Of a DNA stretch of 64,000 nucleotides, positions 49,371 to 59,311 are shown in pieces (position 1 is the first letter of the stretch; each line of letters opens with the position of its first letter). Location of the stretch: assembly GCF_014269225.2 (NCBI RefSeq), contig NZ_CP077097.1, positions 4,661,001 through 4,725,000 of the forward strand, read 5' to 3'. Made by a program: the position numbers and the translations under genes. Source of the stretch: Pseudomonas anuradhapurensis (GTDB lineage: Bacteria; Pseudomonadota; Gammaproteobacteria; Pseudomonadales; Pseudomonadaceae). Below the pieces are notes generated by a model. The model did no database searches. It was not told the DNA's origin and saw only the letters and a program-made list of their open reading frames with translations.

Positions 49371-49967
49371 ATGCTCCATGAGTTGTTCAGCGTCTACCTG
49401 AAAATGCTCGTGCTCTACAGCCCGTTCTTCGTGCTGTCGTGCTTCATCAGCCTGACCCGCGGCTACTCCAGCAAGGAGCGCAAGCAACTGGCCTGGAAGG
49501 TAGCGATTGCCGCGCTCGTCGCCAGTGTCCTGCTGTACCTGTTCGGGCGAGCGATCTTCGGTATCTTCGGCATCACCGCCGACGCCTTCCGCATCGGCGC
49601 CGGCAGCGTGCTGTTCATCTCGGCACTGGGCATGGCCCAAGGCAAGTCGGCGGTTCAGGCAGACAACGTGCAGCAGGACGTCACCATCGTACCACTGACC
49701 ATCCCGCTGACCGTGGGCCCCGGTACCATCGGTGCGTTGTTGGTGATGGGGGTGGGCCACCCACACTGGGACGACAAGGTGCTGGCCATTGTCAGCATTG
49801 CACTGGCCAGCTTCACCGTCGGCCTGGTGCTGTACCTCTCACACCGCATCGAGCGCATCCTGGGCGACCAGGGCCTGCAGATCGTCAGCCGGCTGATGGG
49901 GCTGTTCGTCTGTGCCCTGGCTGCCCAGATCATCTTCACCGGTATCAAAGGCTACCTGGCACCCTAG
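49371..49967 (+). CDS. MarC/UPF0056 family membrane protein
   Basis: A 198-residue membrane protein with six transmembrane helices. IVPLTIPLTVGPGTIGALLVMG is the family core, and the N-terminal YSPFFVLSCFISLTRGYSS matches. MarC homologues resemble small solute transporters of unknown substrate, and a role in multiple antibiotic resistance was not borne out for E. coli MarC. It follows retS as in P. aeruginosa. The ATG at 49371 is behind CAGGGGC. Confidence 0.87.
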   Translation: MLHELFSVYLKMLVLYSPFFVLSCFISLTRGYSSKERKQLAWKVAIAALVASVLLYLFGRAIFGIFGITADAFRIGAGSVLFISALGMAQGKSAVQADNVQQDVTIVPLTIPLTVGPGTIGALLVMGVGHPHWDDKVLAIVSIALASFTVGLVLYLSHRIERILGDQGLQIVSRLMGLFVCALAAQIIFTGIKGYLAP

Positions 49968-50024
49968 AGCTGCAGGTCGTGAATCACCCGCTGCCCGTTG
50001 CGCTCCGAAAAGGCTCAAGGAAAG

Positions 50025-50048
50025 GGTTGGAGCCGCATGGCTCCAGCC
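50025..50048 (-). terminator. Possible terminator of the cobGHIJ operon
   Basis: Ten-bp hairpin GGTTGGAGCC-GCAT-GGCTCCAGCC. On the minus strand it is followed by the pyrimidine run CTTTCCTT, a weak tail. It lies 47 nt after the cobJ stop, in a region with no other gene. Confidence 0.4.
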
Positions 50049-50094
50049 GCAAACCTTGCCGCGAAACCCTTCCTAAGCTGCCCGGCGTGCCCCC

Positions 50095-51777
50095 TCAGGG
50101 CTGGTTGCCGTACCAGCGCGGCGTATACACCCATGAGCCGCCATTGGCACGGCCGAAAGTGCAGGTATGGGACGAACCGACCAGCACCATGGTGCGCATG
50201 TCGACCATTTCGGGCACCAACTCGGCCAATGTGACTACCTTCAGCGTCTGCCCCGGCCTACCGATGTCGCGGCCAAGGACTACCGGTGTATTCCCGTCAC
50301 GATGCCGACGCACCACCTCCAGCGCCACGCCGAGCTGATGCGGCCTGGCTTTGGAAATCGGGTTGTAGAACGCCAGCACCAGGTCGGCCTGCGCCGTCAG
50401 GTCCAGGCGCTTTTCAATGATCGACCAGGGCTTGAGGTTGTCCGACAGCGACATCACGCAGAAGTCATGCCCCAGTGGCGCTCCAGCCTGCGCGGCCGTC
50501 GCCAGCGAGGCCGACACCCCCGGCAGGATCTCCAGGTCAACGCGATGCCAGGCAGGGTCGCTGGATTCATGCAGCGCCTCAAGTACCGCAGCCGCCATGG
50601 CGAACACGCCCGGGTCGCCCGATGACACCACCACCACCGAACGGCCCTGGGCCGCCAGTTCGAAGGCATGCCGGGCGCGCTGCATCTCTTCGCGGTTGTC
50701 GGTGCAATGCAGTACCTGATCGTCCCGGAACGGGCCGGCCATGCGTACGTAGGTTTCGTAACCCAGCACATCTTCGGCCCGCGCCAGCTCGGCCTTGACC
50801 GCCGGTACCATCAGCTCGGCAGCGCCCGGGCCGAGGCCGATCACCGCCAGGCGCCCACGACGGCGGCCAACCCGCGCCACCTCGACCGGTGCAGGTGCCA
50901 CCGCGATGACCATGTCGGCCACCTCGATCAGTTGCGCGTCTGGCAATGCTTCGGCCAGCATGCCGGCGACATCCTGCGGCTTGGCGGCAAAACGCAAGGC
51001 AACGCCCAGTGCCTGGGCGGCTTCGTGCAGTGCGCTATCGGCCATGGCTTGTTCGTCCGCCAGCACACATGCCAGCGAAGGCTCGGCGATACCGGCCTGC
51101 TGCAAGGCGGCGCGAATGCCGTGCAGATTGCCACCGGCAACACCCACTACCACCGAGCGCGGGTGAATCAGCAGTTCGTTGCGGTCGGCTGGACGCGCCT
51201 GATGCCCCACATGGATGGTGCGCCGGGCCTCGTCACTGGCAGGCAGCTGTGCCTGCTGCAACCACGGCGCATCCCCTTCGATGCGCACTGCTTCACCCGC
51301 CAGCAGGTCGGAAACAAAGCGCTTGCCTTGCTCGATATCTGCCAGCGCATAGCCCTGCGGCGGGCTCAGCAGGCAGGTCCCGAAACGCAGTTCGCCACTG
51401 GTGGTAATCGCCGCAGCAACGCCCAACGCTTCGCCGATTTCGCGCGCCATCAGGTTCACGCCCGCCAGGCCGCCGAGCAGCGGTACCACGGCGCTGCCGT
51501 CTTCAGCCACCGCCAGCACCGGTGGTTCCACGCCCTTCTCGCTGAGCAGGCTGGCCAGGCTGCGAATCACGATCCCTGCAGCACAGAGGGCAATGATCGG
51601 CGTGTCCTGCAGGTACAGCGCCCGCAAGGTATCGCCGAACGCACTGTAGGAAAGGTCGGCCCCTTCGACCCGGCCTTGCAGGCCATGGATCGACGCCTGT
51701 GGATAACATTGCCGGATACGCTGCGCCGTGGCCAGGCTGCCCTGGCCCAGAATGACAATCGCCGGAGCCTTGTGCAT
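50095..51777 (-). CDS. cobJ: CbiG-like domain fused to precorrin-3B C17-methyltransferase
   Basis: A 560-residue two-domain protein. The N-terminal half (about 1-305) is CbiG/CobE-like, with GVVG-type segments (CAAGIVIRSLASLLSEKG, LGGLAGVNLMAREIGEALG, VVGVAGGNLHGIRAAL); the C-terminal half (about 310-560) is a tetrapyrrole methylase of the CobJ/CbiH type (VIGLGPGAAELMVPAV, SSGDPGVFAMAAAVLEAL, AFYNPISKARPHQL). CobJ does ring contraction after CobG; CbiG opens the delta-lactone in the anaerobic route. The ATG at 51777 starts right after the cobI stop; an ATG at 51792 would overlap cobI. Confidence 0.9.
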   Translation of the reverse strand: MHKAPAIVILGQGSLATAQRIRQCYPQASIHGLQGRVEGADLSYSAFGDTLRALYLQDTPIIALCAAGIVIRSLASLLSEKGVEPPVLAVAEDGSAVVPLLGGLAGVNLMAREIGEALGVAAAITTSGELRFGTCLLSPPQGYALADIEQGKRFVSDLLAGEAVRIEGDAPWLQQAQLPASDEARRTIHVGHQARPADRNELLIHPRSVVVGVAGGNLHGIRAALQQAGIAEPSLACVLADEQAMADSALHEAAQALGVALRFAAKPQDVAGMLAEALPDAQLIEVADMVIAVAPAPVEVARVGRRRGRLAVIGLGPGAAELMVPAVKAELARAEDVLGYETYVRMAGPFRDDQVLHCTDNREEMQRARHAFELAAQGRSVVVVSSGDPGVFAMAAAVLEALHESSDPAWHRVDLEILPGVSASLATAAQAGAPLGHDFCVMSLSDNLKPWSIIEKRLDLTAQADLVLAFYNPISKARPHQLGVALEVVRRHRDGNTPVVLGRDIGRPGQTLKVVTLAELVPEMVDMRTMVLVGSSHTCTFGRANGGSWVYTPRWYGNQP

Positions 51778-51779
51778 GT

Positions 51780-52514
51780 TCAGCCCTGCCATTTTTCACC
51801 CGGCACGATGATCAGCGAGAAGTACGGCGACGACTGTGGGTCGACCTGATCCAGCGGCACGATCTTCTGGTTGGCCATGGTCGCCCGCTCTACATACAGC
51901 GCGCGGCCGTCCAGGCCCAGTTCAGCCAGCACCTCGCGCACCTTGGGGAAGTTGCGGCCAAGCTTCATGATCACCGCCGCATCGGCGTCGGCCAGGCGAC
52001 GACGAAGCTCTTCAGCGGGCAACACGCCAGACAGCACCGACAGGCTCTGGTTGCGATACACCAGCGGCGCGCCCAGTACCGAGGCACCGCCGAGCATCGA
52101 ACAGACGCCGGGAACCACTTCGGCCTCGTAACGCTGCGCCAGGCGGTCGTGCAGGTACATGTAGGAACCGTAGAAGAACGGGTCGCCTTCGCAGATCACC
52201 GCCACGTCGCGGCCGGCATCCAGATGCTCGGCCACCTGTACGCTGGCCTCGTCATAGAAGTCGCTGATCACCTGTTCATAGGACAACGGCGCCGGCAGGG
52301 CTTCGGTAGTGACCGGGTAGACCAGCGGCAGCAAGGTCTGCTCGGGCTGCAGGTGCGCCTCGATGATGCCGAAGGCATTGCCGCGCTTGCCCTTGGCCAC
52401 GAAATAGCCGACCACCGGCGCTTCACGCAGCAGGCGCAGGGCTTTCAGGGTAATCAGTTCAGGGTCGCCAGGGCCTACGCCCAGGCCAAGCAGACGTCCA
52501 CGCGGCGCCATCAT
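51780..52514 (-). CDS. cobI: Precorrin-2 C20-methyltransferase
   Basis: A 244-residue tetrapyrrole methylase. The fold begins [22 protein letters not shown], and [18 protein letters not shown] and [20 protein letters not shown] are CobI/CbiL hallmarks. The ATG at 52514 overlaps the end of cobH and follows GGAGGTGG. It supplies precorrin-3A to CobG. Confidence 0.95.
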   Translation of the reverse strand: MMAPRGRLLGLGVGPGDPELITLKALRLLREAPVVGYFVAKGKRGNAFGIIEAHLQPEQTLLPLVYPVTTEALPAPLSYEQVISDFYDEASVQVAEHLDAGRDVAVICEGDPFFYGSYMYLHDRLAQRYEAEVVPGVCSMLGGASVLGAPLVYRNQSLSVLSGVLPAEELRRRLADADAAVIMKLGRNFPKVREVLAELGLDGRALYVERATMANQKIVPLDQVDPQSSPYFSLIIVPGEKWQG

Positions 52515-53137
52515 TCCACCTCCGTGGCCAGGGCGTTGACCGCAGCGGCGGCCATCGCGCTACCGCCCAGGCGGCCCTGCATGATCACGAACGGCACGCC
52601 ACGGCTGTCGGCGGCGAGCATCGCCTTGGACTCGGCGGCACCGACGAAACCGACCGGGAAGCCGAGGATCAATGCCGGCTTGGGGGCGCCGGCATCGAGC
52701 ATTTCCAGCAGGTAGAACAGTGCAGTAGGGGCATTGCCGATCACCACCACGCTGCCTTCCAGGTACGGCCGCCAGAGCTCCAGGGCCACGGCGGAACGGG
52801 TATTGCCGGCTTCTTTCGCCAGGCCCGGCACGCTCGGGTCGCGCAGGGTGCAGATCACTTGGTTGTCGGCTGGCAGGCGCGCGCGGGTGATGCCTTCGGC
52901 CACCATGTGCGCATCGCACAGGATCGGCGCCCCCTTCTGCAGCGCTTCACGCCCGGCGCGGCCGGCACCTTCGGAGAACTGCAGGCCATCGATGGCCTCG
53001 ACCATGCCGCAGGCGTGGATCACCCGCACGGCGAGCTTTTCGAGGTCTGCGGGGATCCGCTCGAGTCGGGCTTCCTCACGGATGATCCGGAAGGAATTGC
53101 GATAGATCTCCTGGCCATCGCGGATGTAGTCAATCAT
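52511..53137 (-). CDS. cobH: Precorrin-8X methylmutase
   Basis: A 208-residue enzyme that moves the C11 methyl group to C12, giving hydrogenobyrinate. The family motif [14 protein letters not shown] and the catalytic histidine region [12 protein letters not shown] are intact. The ATG at 53137 lies inside the end of cobG (8-nt overlap). It is followed by cobI with a short overlap. Confidence 0.94.
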   Translation of the reverse strand: MIDYIRDGQEIYRNSFRIIREEARLERIPADLEKLAVRVIHACGMVEAIDGLQFSEGAGRAGREALQKGAPILCDAHMVAEGITRARLPADNQVICTLRDPSVPGLAKEAGNTRSAVALELWRPYLEGSVVVIGNAPTALFYLLEMLDAGAPKPALILGFPVGFVGAAESKAMLAADSRGVPFVIMQGRLGGSAMAAAAVNALATEVE

Positions 53138-54446
53138 CAAGGTGCTCCGTCGGCAGGTCGAGCATGGCGCCTGCTTCATTCAAGGTAAGGTCGGTGGCGC
53201 GCAGGGCGCCGAAGCCCGGCTGGCTTGGGTCACGCTGGTACAGGTCATAACGGCCCGGCGATCGGGCCAGCAGGGTGGCCGGGGCAACATGGGCCACGGC
53301 GCAGGATCGGGTGCAACCGGACAAATGCACGCTGCCGGGCGCGCCCGGGCCGAGCAACGCGGCCAGGGTGACGGCGTCGGCCTTGGTTTCGCCGAGGGCC
53401 TTGGCACAACCACCGCTGCCGGTGCAGGCACTGATCCGGGCCAGTGGCTCATGCGCGTGGCACAGCAGGCCCAGGGCGCCCAGGGCGGCTTGGGCCTGGG
53501 CGACGGCTTGCCCCTGGATATTGGTCATCACCAGGCTCTGCCAGGGGCTCAGACGCAGGCTGCCATCGCCCAGTTCACGAGCGACATGTGCGGCCCCGCG
53601 CAGCATGCTCGGGGTCAGCCGGCCCTGCGGCGGGGCAACGCCCACGGCCAGCCCCTGCGCCTGGGGCAGTACACCCAGCCACGGGGCATCGTACGCTTCA
53701 CGTCGCCAGCCGAGCACGGCGGCATCGCGGCGGATCGCCAGGCCAAGGCCGTCGATGAAATCGCTTGGCGAACACACTGCAAGTAATTGGCGCATGCGCG
53801 ATTGGGCCGGGGTGGCCAGGTCGAGGAAGCGCTCCAGCACGGCACGCACCAACATCAAGCCCTGCTCCACTGGCACCGCCCCGAGCACCTGGCCGTCAGC
53901 CGGGCAGCCCGCCAGGCCGAACGCCAGCCAGGCCTGCTGCTCCAGATGCAAAGCCGACAACCACAGGTCATGGGGATGTTCGAGCATGGCCAGACGCTCA
54001 CCGGCATCCAGCTGCACGGCGAACTTGGCCGACAACTGGTGAAAGCGCGGGGTATCTTCCAGCAGGTCGAGGATCTGCCCGGCCAACGGTCGAGCGTCCA
54101 GCAGCATGGCCGGATCGTGGCCAGCCAGCGGACTGAGCATCAGGTTGCGCACATCGTCGCCAGCGGCATCACGCGGGCCCAGGCCGGCAGCGAGCAGGGC
54201 CTCGACCAGGCCCTGGTGATCGCTGCCGATGCCGCGGATCTGCAGGTTGCCGCGGTTGGTGGCCTCGATCACACCGCCGGCAAAACGCTCGGCCGCCGTC
54301 GCCACCGCGTCGGCCTGGTCGGCTAGCAATAGGCCACCCGCCAGCTTGATGCGGCAAATACCGCCATCACGGGCACTGACGATACGCCACAACCCCGGAC
54401 AGGCCGAGGGGCGGGGCGCAACTTGGGGGGTATGGGCCTGCGTCAA
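53130..54446 (-). CDS. cobG: Precorrin-3B synthase
   Basis: A 438-residue oxygen-dependent monooxygenase resembling sulfite/nitrite reductases. Two ferredoxin-like repeats and the Fe4S4 ligands are visible: CTGSGGC and SGCTRSC near the C-terminus. It makes the gamma-lactone needed for CobJ and marks the aerobic cobalamin route. The chosen start is a TTG at 54446, weakly supported by GGATA; a later start is possible. Confidence 0.85.
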   Translation of the reverse strand: MTQAHTPQVAPRPSACPGLWRIVSARDGGICRIKLAGGLLLADQADAVATAAERFAGGVIEATNRGNLQIRGIGSDHQGLVEALLAAGLGPRDAAGDDVRNLMLSPLAGHDPAMLLDARPLAGQILDLLEDTPRFHQLSAKFAVQLDAGERLAMLEHPHDLWLSALHLEQQAWLAFGLAGCPADGQVLGAVPVEQGLMLVRAVLERFLDLATPAQSRMRQLLAVCSPSDFIDGLGLAIRRDAAVLGWRREAYDAPWLGVLPQAQGLAVGVAPPQGRLTPSMLRGAAHVARELGDGSLRLSPWQSLVMTNIQGQAVAQAQAALGALGLLCHAHEPLARISACTGSGGCAKALGETKADAVTLAALLGPGAPGSVHLSGCTRSCAVAHVAPATLLARSPGRYDLYQRDPSQPGFGALRATDLTLNEAGAMLDLPTEHLDD

Positions 54447-54606
54447 TGGGGTATCCGGCAGTCTGTGAAAATGCGCTTGAGTGTAGAAGGCGCGGTATTA
54501 TGCCTGCTTTGTCCGGCGGCATGAAAAGCCGGTGGTCGAGCATCATCAGCGATTGAGCAGAAATTCAGGGGCGCGCAGCGGCCCCAATCATGGCGGAATG
54601 AAATAC
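54447..54606. promoter_or_regulatory. Divergent cobG/cobL intergenic region
   Basis: 160 bp carrying the promoters of both cobalamin operons. A TATTAT (54496-54501) on plus and a CATAAT on minus overlap; no -35 at the ideal distance is seen. No B12-box core (GGAGACC-like) or other cobalamin riboswitch element is recognisable. Confidence 0.4.
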
Positions 54607-55818
54607 ATGGCACCCTGGCTGACAGTAGTAGGCATCGGCGAAGACGGCTTCAGCGGCCTGGGCAAGCAGGCCCGGCGCGCGCTGCTGGGCGCGGCGCGGA
54701 TCTTCGGCAGCCCGCGCCAGCTGGCTCTGCTGCCGCGCTGCGTGGCCGGCGAGCGGCTGGGCTGGCCGAGCCCGTTCTCCCTCGCCCCGGTGCTGGCCCT
54801 GCGCGGCGAACCGGTGTGCGTGCTGGCCAGCGGCGATCCGATGTTCTACGGCGTCGGTGCCAGCCTGGCACGCCAGGTGCCTGAAACAGAAATGCACGTG
54901 CTGCCGATGCCCTCGTCCTGCGCCCTGGCCGCCGCCCGCCTGGGTTGGCCACTGCAGGACGTGCAGGTGCTGTCACTGGTCGCCCGCCCGCTGTCTGCAC
55001 TGAATGCCCAGCTGCACAGTGGCGCGCGCCTGCTGGTGCTGAGCAACGACGGCGACAGCCCGGCGGCGATTGCTGCGCTGCTGCGCGAACGTGGTTTCGG
55101 GCCAAGCCGGCTGAGGATGTTCGAGCATTTGGGCGGGGCAGCGGAACGGGAACTGTCCGGCTCCGCCGAGGATTGGCCACATGCCCAGGTCGCTGCGCTC
55201 AACCTGGTGGCCATCGAATGCCGGGCTGCGCCACACGCCGCTCACCTGCACCGTCTCGCCGGGCTGCCGGACAGCGCCTTCCGCCACGACGGCCAGCTGA
55301 CCAAGCGCGATGTCCGTGCCATCACCCTCGCCCGCCTGGCGCCACAGCCCGGCCAACTATTGTGGGACGTCGGCGCGGGCTGTGGCTCGGTCGGTATCGA
55401 ATGGATGCGCGCCCACCCCGCCTGTCGGGCCCTGGCCATCGAGGCCGACGAGGGTCGCCAGGGTTTTATCGAGCACAACCGCGATGCGCTGGGGGTACCC
55501 GGCCTGCAACTGGTACGCGGCAAGGCCCCGGCAGCACTGCACGGCCTGGAACAACCCGACGCCATCTTCATCGGCGGCGGCGTCACCCGCGACGGCGTGC
55601 TCGACCTGTGCTGGGCAAGCCTGCGCCCCGGCGGCCGCCTGGTAGCCAATGCAGTGACCCTGCAGAGCGAACTGGCCCTGGCGCAGTTCCGCGAACGCCA
55701 CGGCGGTGAGCTGACCCGCATCCACGTCGCGCATGCCCAGCCACTGGGCGCCTTCGACACCTGGCGCCAGGCGCTGCCGATCACCCTGCTGGACGTCGTG
55801 AAGCCCGCCGATGCGTGA
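54607..55818 (+). CDS. cobL: Precorrin-6Y C5,15-methyltransferase (decarboxylating)
   Basis: A 403-residue fusion of a CbiE-like methylase (about 1-200; [28 protein letters not shown]) and a CbiT-like methylase/decarboxylase (about 205-400; [37 protein letters not shown]). It methylates C5 and C15 and decarboxylates C12. The start at 54607 begins conserved [14 protein letters not shown]; an ATG 9 nt earlier is also possible. cbiD overlaps the stop. Confidence 0.94.
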   Translation: MAPWLTVVGIGEDGFSGLGKQARRALLGAARIFGSPRQLALLPRCVAGERLGWPSPFSLAPVLALRGEPVCVLASGDPMFYGVGASLARQVPETEMHVLPMPSSCALAAARLGWPLQDVQVLSLVARPLSALNAQLHSGARLLVLSNDGDSPAAIAALLRERGFGPSRLRMFEHLGGAAERELSGSAEDWPHAQVAALNLVAIECRAAPHAAHLHRLAGLPDSAFRHDGQLTKRDVRAITLARLAPQPGQLLWDVGAGCGSVGIEWMRAHPACRALAIEADEGRQGFIEHNRDALGVPGLQLVRGKAPAALHGLEQPDAIFIGGGVTRDGVLDLCWASLRPGGRLVANAVTLQSELALAQFRERHGGELTRIHVAHAQPLGAFDTWRQALPITLLDVVKPADA

Positions 55819-56905
55819 AGAAACCCGTGAACAGCCCGCCCCCCTGCGCAGCGGCCTGACCACCGGCAGCTGCGCCACCGCCACCAGCCTGGCAGCCGCT
55901 CGCCTGCTGCTGAGCGGCACAAGCAGCGATGCCGTGAGTATCACCCTGCCCAAGGGCAAGGTGGTGCAGATGCGCCTGGAGTTCTGCCGCCTGAACGGCG
56001 AAAGTGCCGAGGCGGGCACGCTCAAGGATGCCGGCGACGACCCGGACGTGACCCACGGCGCCCTGCTCTACAGCCAGGTGCGCCTGCTGGCCGAACCAGG
56101 CATCCGCTTTGTCGCCGGCACCGGTGTCGGCACCGTGACCCGCCCGGGGCTGGTGCTGGCAGTGGGTGAGCCGGCCATCAACCCGGTGCCGCGGCGCATG
56201 ATCAGCGAGCACTTGCAAAGCCTGGCGGACGAATGCGGTTATGCCGGTGGCTTCGAAGTCACCGTCAATGTGCAGGGCGGCGAGCAGCTGGCGCTGAAAA
56301 CCATGAACCCGCGCCTGGGCATTCTTGGCGGGCTGTCGATCCTCGGTACCAGCGGCATCGTGCGGCCGTTTTCCTGTGCGGCCTACATCGCCTCGATCCA
56401 CCAGGGCATCGACGTGGCCCACACCAATGGCTACACGCACATTGCTGCATGCACCGGCAACGCCAGCGAGGACACCATGCGCCGCGTCTATGGCCTGCCG
56501 GAAATCGCCCTGATCGAAATGGGTGACTTCGTCGGCGCGGTGCTCAAGCACCTGCGCAAGGTGCCAGTACCACGCCTGACCCTGTGTGGCGGCTTCGGCA
56601 AGATCAGCAAGCTGGCGGCCGGGCACATGGACCTGCACAGCCGTCATTCCAGCATCGACTTGCCGCAACTGGCCGGCTGGGCTGCGGACATCGGCGCTGA
56701 CGAAGCGCTGCAGGCGGCGATCCGGGCAGCCAACACCAGCCAGCAGGCTCTGGCCCTGGCGCATGCCGCCGGCATTACGCTGGGTGATGCGGTTTGCGCC
56801 CATGCCCTAGCCTTCGCCCGCAGCATCGTGCCGGCCGAGGTGCACGTGGAGGTATTCGCCATCGACCGCCAGGGCGGCATCGTTGGCCGGGCGGGCGTGC
56901 CATGA
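55811..56905 (+). CDS. cbiD: Cobalt-precorrin-5B C1-methyltransferase
   Basis: A 364-residue methyltransferase of the anaerobic pathway. The signatures are [40 protein letters not shown] and [18 protein letters not shown]. Its presence with CobG shows a mixed route in which CbiD takes the place of CobF for C1 methylation. Its start overlaps the cobL end (8 nt) and its stop overlaps cobK (ATGA). Confidence 0.95.
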   Translation: MREETREQPAPLRSGLTTGSCATATSLAAARLLLSGTSSDAVSITLPKGKVVQMRLEFCRLNGESAEAGTLKDAGDDPDVTHGALLYSQVRLLAEPGIRFVAGTGVGTVTRPGLVLAVGEPAINPVPRRMISEHLQSLADECGYAGGFEVTVNVQGGEQLALKTMNPRLGILGGLSILGTSGIVRPFSCAAYIASIHQGIDVAHTNGYTHIAACTGNASEDTMRRVYGLPEIALIEMGDFVGAVLKHLRKVPVPRLTLCGGFGKISKLAAGHMDLHSRHSSIDLPQLAGWAADIGADEALQAAIRAANTSQQALALAHAAGITLGDAVCAHALAFARSIVPAEVHVEVFAIDRQGGIVGRAGVP

Positions 56906-57621
56906 ACGGGCGCATCCTGCTGTTGGGCGGCATCACCGAAGCCCTGGCCATCGCTCGCCGCCTTGGCCCGCAGCACGTCTACAGCCTGGCCGGCATCGGC
57001 CGCGTGCCGCAGGACCTGCAATGCCAGGTGCGGGTAGGCGGCTTTGGCGGTGCCGAGGGCCTGGCCGGCTACCTGCGCGAGGCGGGCATCAGCTTGCTGA
57101 TCGATGCCACCCACCCCTACGCCGCGCAGATCAGCCGCAATGCCGCCATCGCGGCGCGTAGTGCCGGTATCGCCTGCTGGGCATTGCGCCGCCCGGCGTG
57201 GCAGGCACGGCCGGGGGACGACTGGCGCGAGGTCGACGACTGGGCCGGGTTGATCGACGCCCTCAAGCCGTTCCGCCGGCCTTTGTTCACCCTGGGGCGT
57301 GAGCCGCTGCAGCACCTGGCTGAAATTCCGCCCGAGCAGTTCTGGACCTTGCGCGCGCTGGAAGCGTGCCCTGGCAACGAGCGCTGTGAAGTGATTGGCG
57401 CGCGTGGGCCGTTCCATATCGACGATGAGCGGGCCTTGTTCCAGCGTCGTGGCATCGATGTGCTGATCAGCAAGAACAGCGGCAGCGTGGCGACCGAACC
57501 GAAGCTGGAGGTGGCGCGGGAGCTGGGCGTGCCGGTGCTGGTGCTGAAGCGCCCGGTGCTGCCAGCTGTGGACCGGGTATTCGCATCGCTGCATGACCTG
57601 ACTGCAGCACTCGGCCTGTAG
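56902..57621 (+). CDS. cobK: Precorrin-6A reductase
   Basis: A 239-residue NADPH-dependent reductase (CobK/CbiJ). The signatures [34 protein letters not shown] and [32 protein letters not shown] are typical. The ATG at 56902 overlaps the cbiD stop. The last codon and the TAG stop are part of a type B repeat that begins at 57617. Confidence 0.93.
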   Translation: MNGRILLLGGITEALAIARRLGPQHVYSLAGIGRVPQDLQCQVRVGGFGGAEGLAGYLREAGISLLIDATHPYAAQISRNAAIAARSAGIACWALRRPAWQARPGDDWREVDDWAGLIDALKPFRRPLFTLGREPLQHLAEIPPEQFWTLRALEACPGNERCEVIGARGPFHIDDERALFQRRGIDVLISKNSGSVATEPKLEVARELGVPVLVLKRPVLPAVDRVFASLHDLTAALGL

Positions 57622-57734
57622 GAGCGGCCTTGTGTCGCGATCGGGCTGCGCAGCAGCCCCAGGAGTTCAGCACTGGTACACAAAATTGCTGGGGCTGCTG
57701 CGCAGCCCGATCGCGACACAAGGCCGCTCCTACA
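57617..57734. repeat. Type B repeat pair, near-perfect, overlapping the cobK stop
   Basis: TGTAGGAGCGGCCTTGTG with a GGGCTGC-GCAGCCC core, and a nearly perfect inverted copy ending CTCCTACA. The first bases supply the TAG stop of cobK. Confidence 0.88.
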
Positions 57735-57860
57735 CGAGATTGCGTCACTTCTCAGAAGATAGTCCTACAGCCATTTCGGGCTTTTCGTTCAGCCTTCAGG
57801 TGGCCCTCTGCCGCCCTGCTGCCTTAAACTCGCCTCCTCCCTCTGGAAGGCGCTACCCAT

Positions 57861-58295
57861 ATGGACATGCAATGGTGGATCTGGCTGGTCTTCGGCATCG
57901 CGCTGATGCTGCTCGAACTGGTTCTGCCGACGTTCTTCATCCTCTGGTTCGGCATCGGTGCCGTGCTGGTTTCGCTTATCTCGCTGGCCGCTCCCAGCCT
58001 GCATCTGGACATGCAGGTGCTGCTGTGGGTGGTGCTCTCGTCAATCACCACGGCACTGTGGTTCAAGCTGTTCCGGCGCAAACCGGATGTACGCTGGACC
58101 GCCGACAGCGTGATCGGTGAAGTCGGGCTGCTGACCGCTGCCGTCTCGGAGTTCCACAAAGGCCGGGTACGCTTCCAGAAGCCAGTGCTCGGCAACGAAG
58201 AATGGACCTGCATCGCCGACAGCGAGATCGCCGCTGGCGAGCGGGTACGCCTTACCGCCATCGAAGGGAATACCGCCCGGGTCATCCGGGCCTGA
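57861..58295 (+). CDS. NfeD-family membrane protein
   Basis: A 144-residue protein with two or three N-terminal membrane helices (about 5-65) and a C-terminal OB-fold domain (about 80-144; DSVIGEVGLLTAAV..GRVRFQKPVLGNEEWTCIADSEIAAGERV). It is the short NfeD type without the protease half. It pairs with the SPFH protein encoded 26 nt downstream; such pairs organise membrane microdomains. Confidence 0.9.
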   Translation: MDMQWWIWLVFGIALMLLELVLPTFFILWFGIGAVLVSLISLAAPSLHLDMQVLLWVVLSSITTALWFKLFRRKPDVRWTADSVIGEVGLLTAAVSEFHKGRVRFQKPVLGNEEWTCIADSEIAAGERVRLTAIEGNTARVIRA

Positions 58296-58321
58296 ACCTG
58301 TATCAAAAGGAATTGCGCACC

Positions 58322-59176
58322 ATGACCAGCCTCATCGTCGTCGCCGCCATCGCCCTGTTCGTCCTGATCACCGTGTTCAAGGGGGTGCGGATCGTGCCCC
58401 AGGGCGAGGAATGGATCGTCGAGCGCCTTGGCCGTTACCACAGCACGCTCAAGCCTGGCCTGAACATCGTCATCCCGTACATGGACGTGGTTGCCTACCG
58501 CCTGCCGACCAAGGACATCATCCTCGATGTGCAAGAGCAGGAGATCATCACCCGGGACAACGCGGTGATCGTCGCCAACGCCCTGTGTTTCGCCAAGGTG
58601 GTCGATCCGCAGAAGGCCTCCTATGGCGTGCAGAACTTCTCGTTCGCCGTCACCAGCCTGACCATGACCTCGCTGCGCGCCATCGTCGGTGCCATGGACC
58701 TGGACGAAGCGCTGTCCAGCCGCGAGCAGATCAAGGCGCGCCTGCGTGAAGCCATGTCCGAGCAGACCGAGGATTGGGGCGTGACCGTGCGCTCGGTGGA
58801 AATCCAGGACATCAAGCCTTCCGAGAACATGCAACTGGCCATGGAGCGCCAGGCGGCCGCCGAGCGTGAGCGCAAGGCCGATGTAACCCGCGCCGAAGGG
58901 GCCAAGCAGGCGGCGATCCTCGAGGCCGAAGCACGCCTGCAGGCGGCCAGGCTGGATGCCGAGGCGCAGGTCAGCCTGGCCGAGGCCTCGGCACGGGCGA
59001 TCACCCTGGTCAAGGACGCGGTGGGCAACGAGACCGTGCCGGCGATGTACCTGCTGGGCGAGCGCTATGTGGGGGCGATGGAGAACCTGGCGGGCAGCAG
59101 CAATGCCAAGGTGGTGGTGCTGCCGGCGGACCTGCAGGAGACCGTGCGCGGGTTGATGGGTCGTAACAAGGCTTGA
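58322..59176 (+). CDS. SPFH/stomatin-like protein, QmcA type
   Basis: A 284-residue membrane-anchored protein with one N-terminal helix (1-18), a PHB/SPFH domain (about 20-200; VPQGEEWIVERLGRYH.TLKPGLNIVIPY, VTSLTMTSLRAIVGAMDLDEALS) and a charged coiled coil (about 205-255; AAERERKADVTRAEGAKQAA). It assembles large oligomers and works with NfeD. The ATG at 58322 follows AAAGGAA. Confidence 0.92.
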   Translation: MTSLIVVAAIALFVLITVFKGVRIVPQGEEWIVERLGRYHSTLKPGLNIVIPYMDVVAYRLPTKDIILDVQEQEIITRDNAVIVANALCFAKVVDPQKASYGVQNFSFAVTSLTMTSLRAIVGAMDLDEALSSREQIKARLREAMSEQTEDWGVTVRSVEIQDIKPSENMQLAMERQAAAERERKADVTRAEGAKQAAILEAEARLQAARLDAEAQVSLAEASARAITLVKDAVGNETVPAMYLLGERYVGAMENLAGSSNAKVVVLPADLQETVRGLMGRNKA

Positions 59177-59311
59177 GGGTACCTTTGCCGGCGATTGGGC
59201 TGCAAAGCAGCCCTCCCGACGGGCCCGGCCTGCGTCACTTCACCGCACCCCGACATTTTTACCTATACTCGGCCGTACAATAGCCACCACGATTCCTGAC
59301 CGGATCTCTCC

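Noticed and set aside
59230..59311. A CueR- or CopR-type operator upstream of the copper locus
   Set aside because: TATACT and TACAAT boxes are visible, but no convincing dyad with the right spacing; I do not call an operator.
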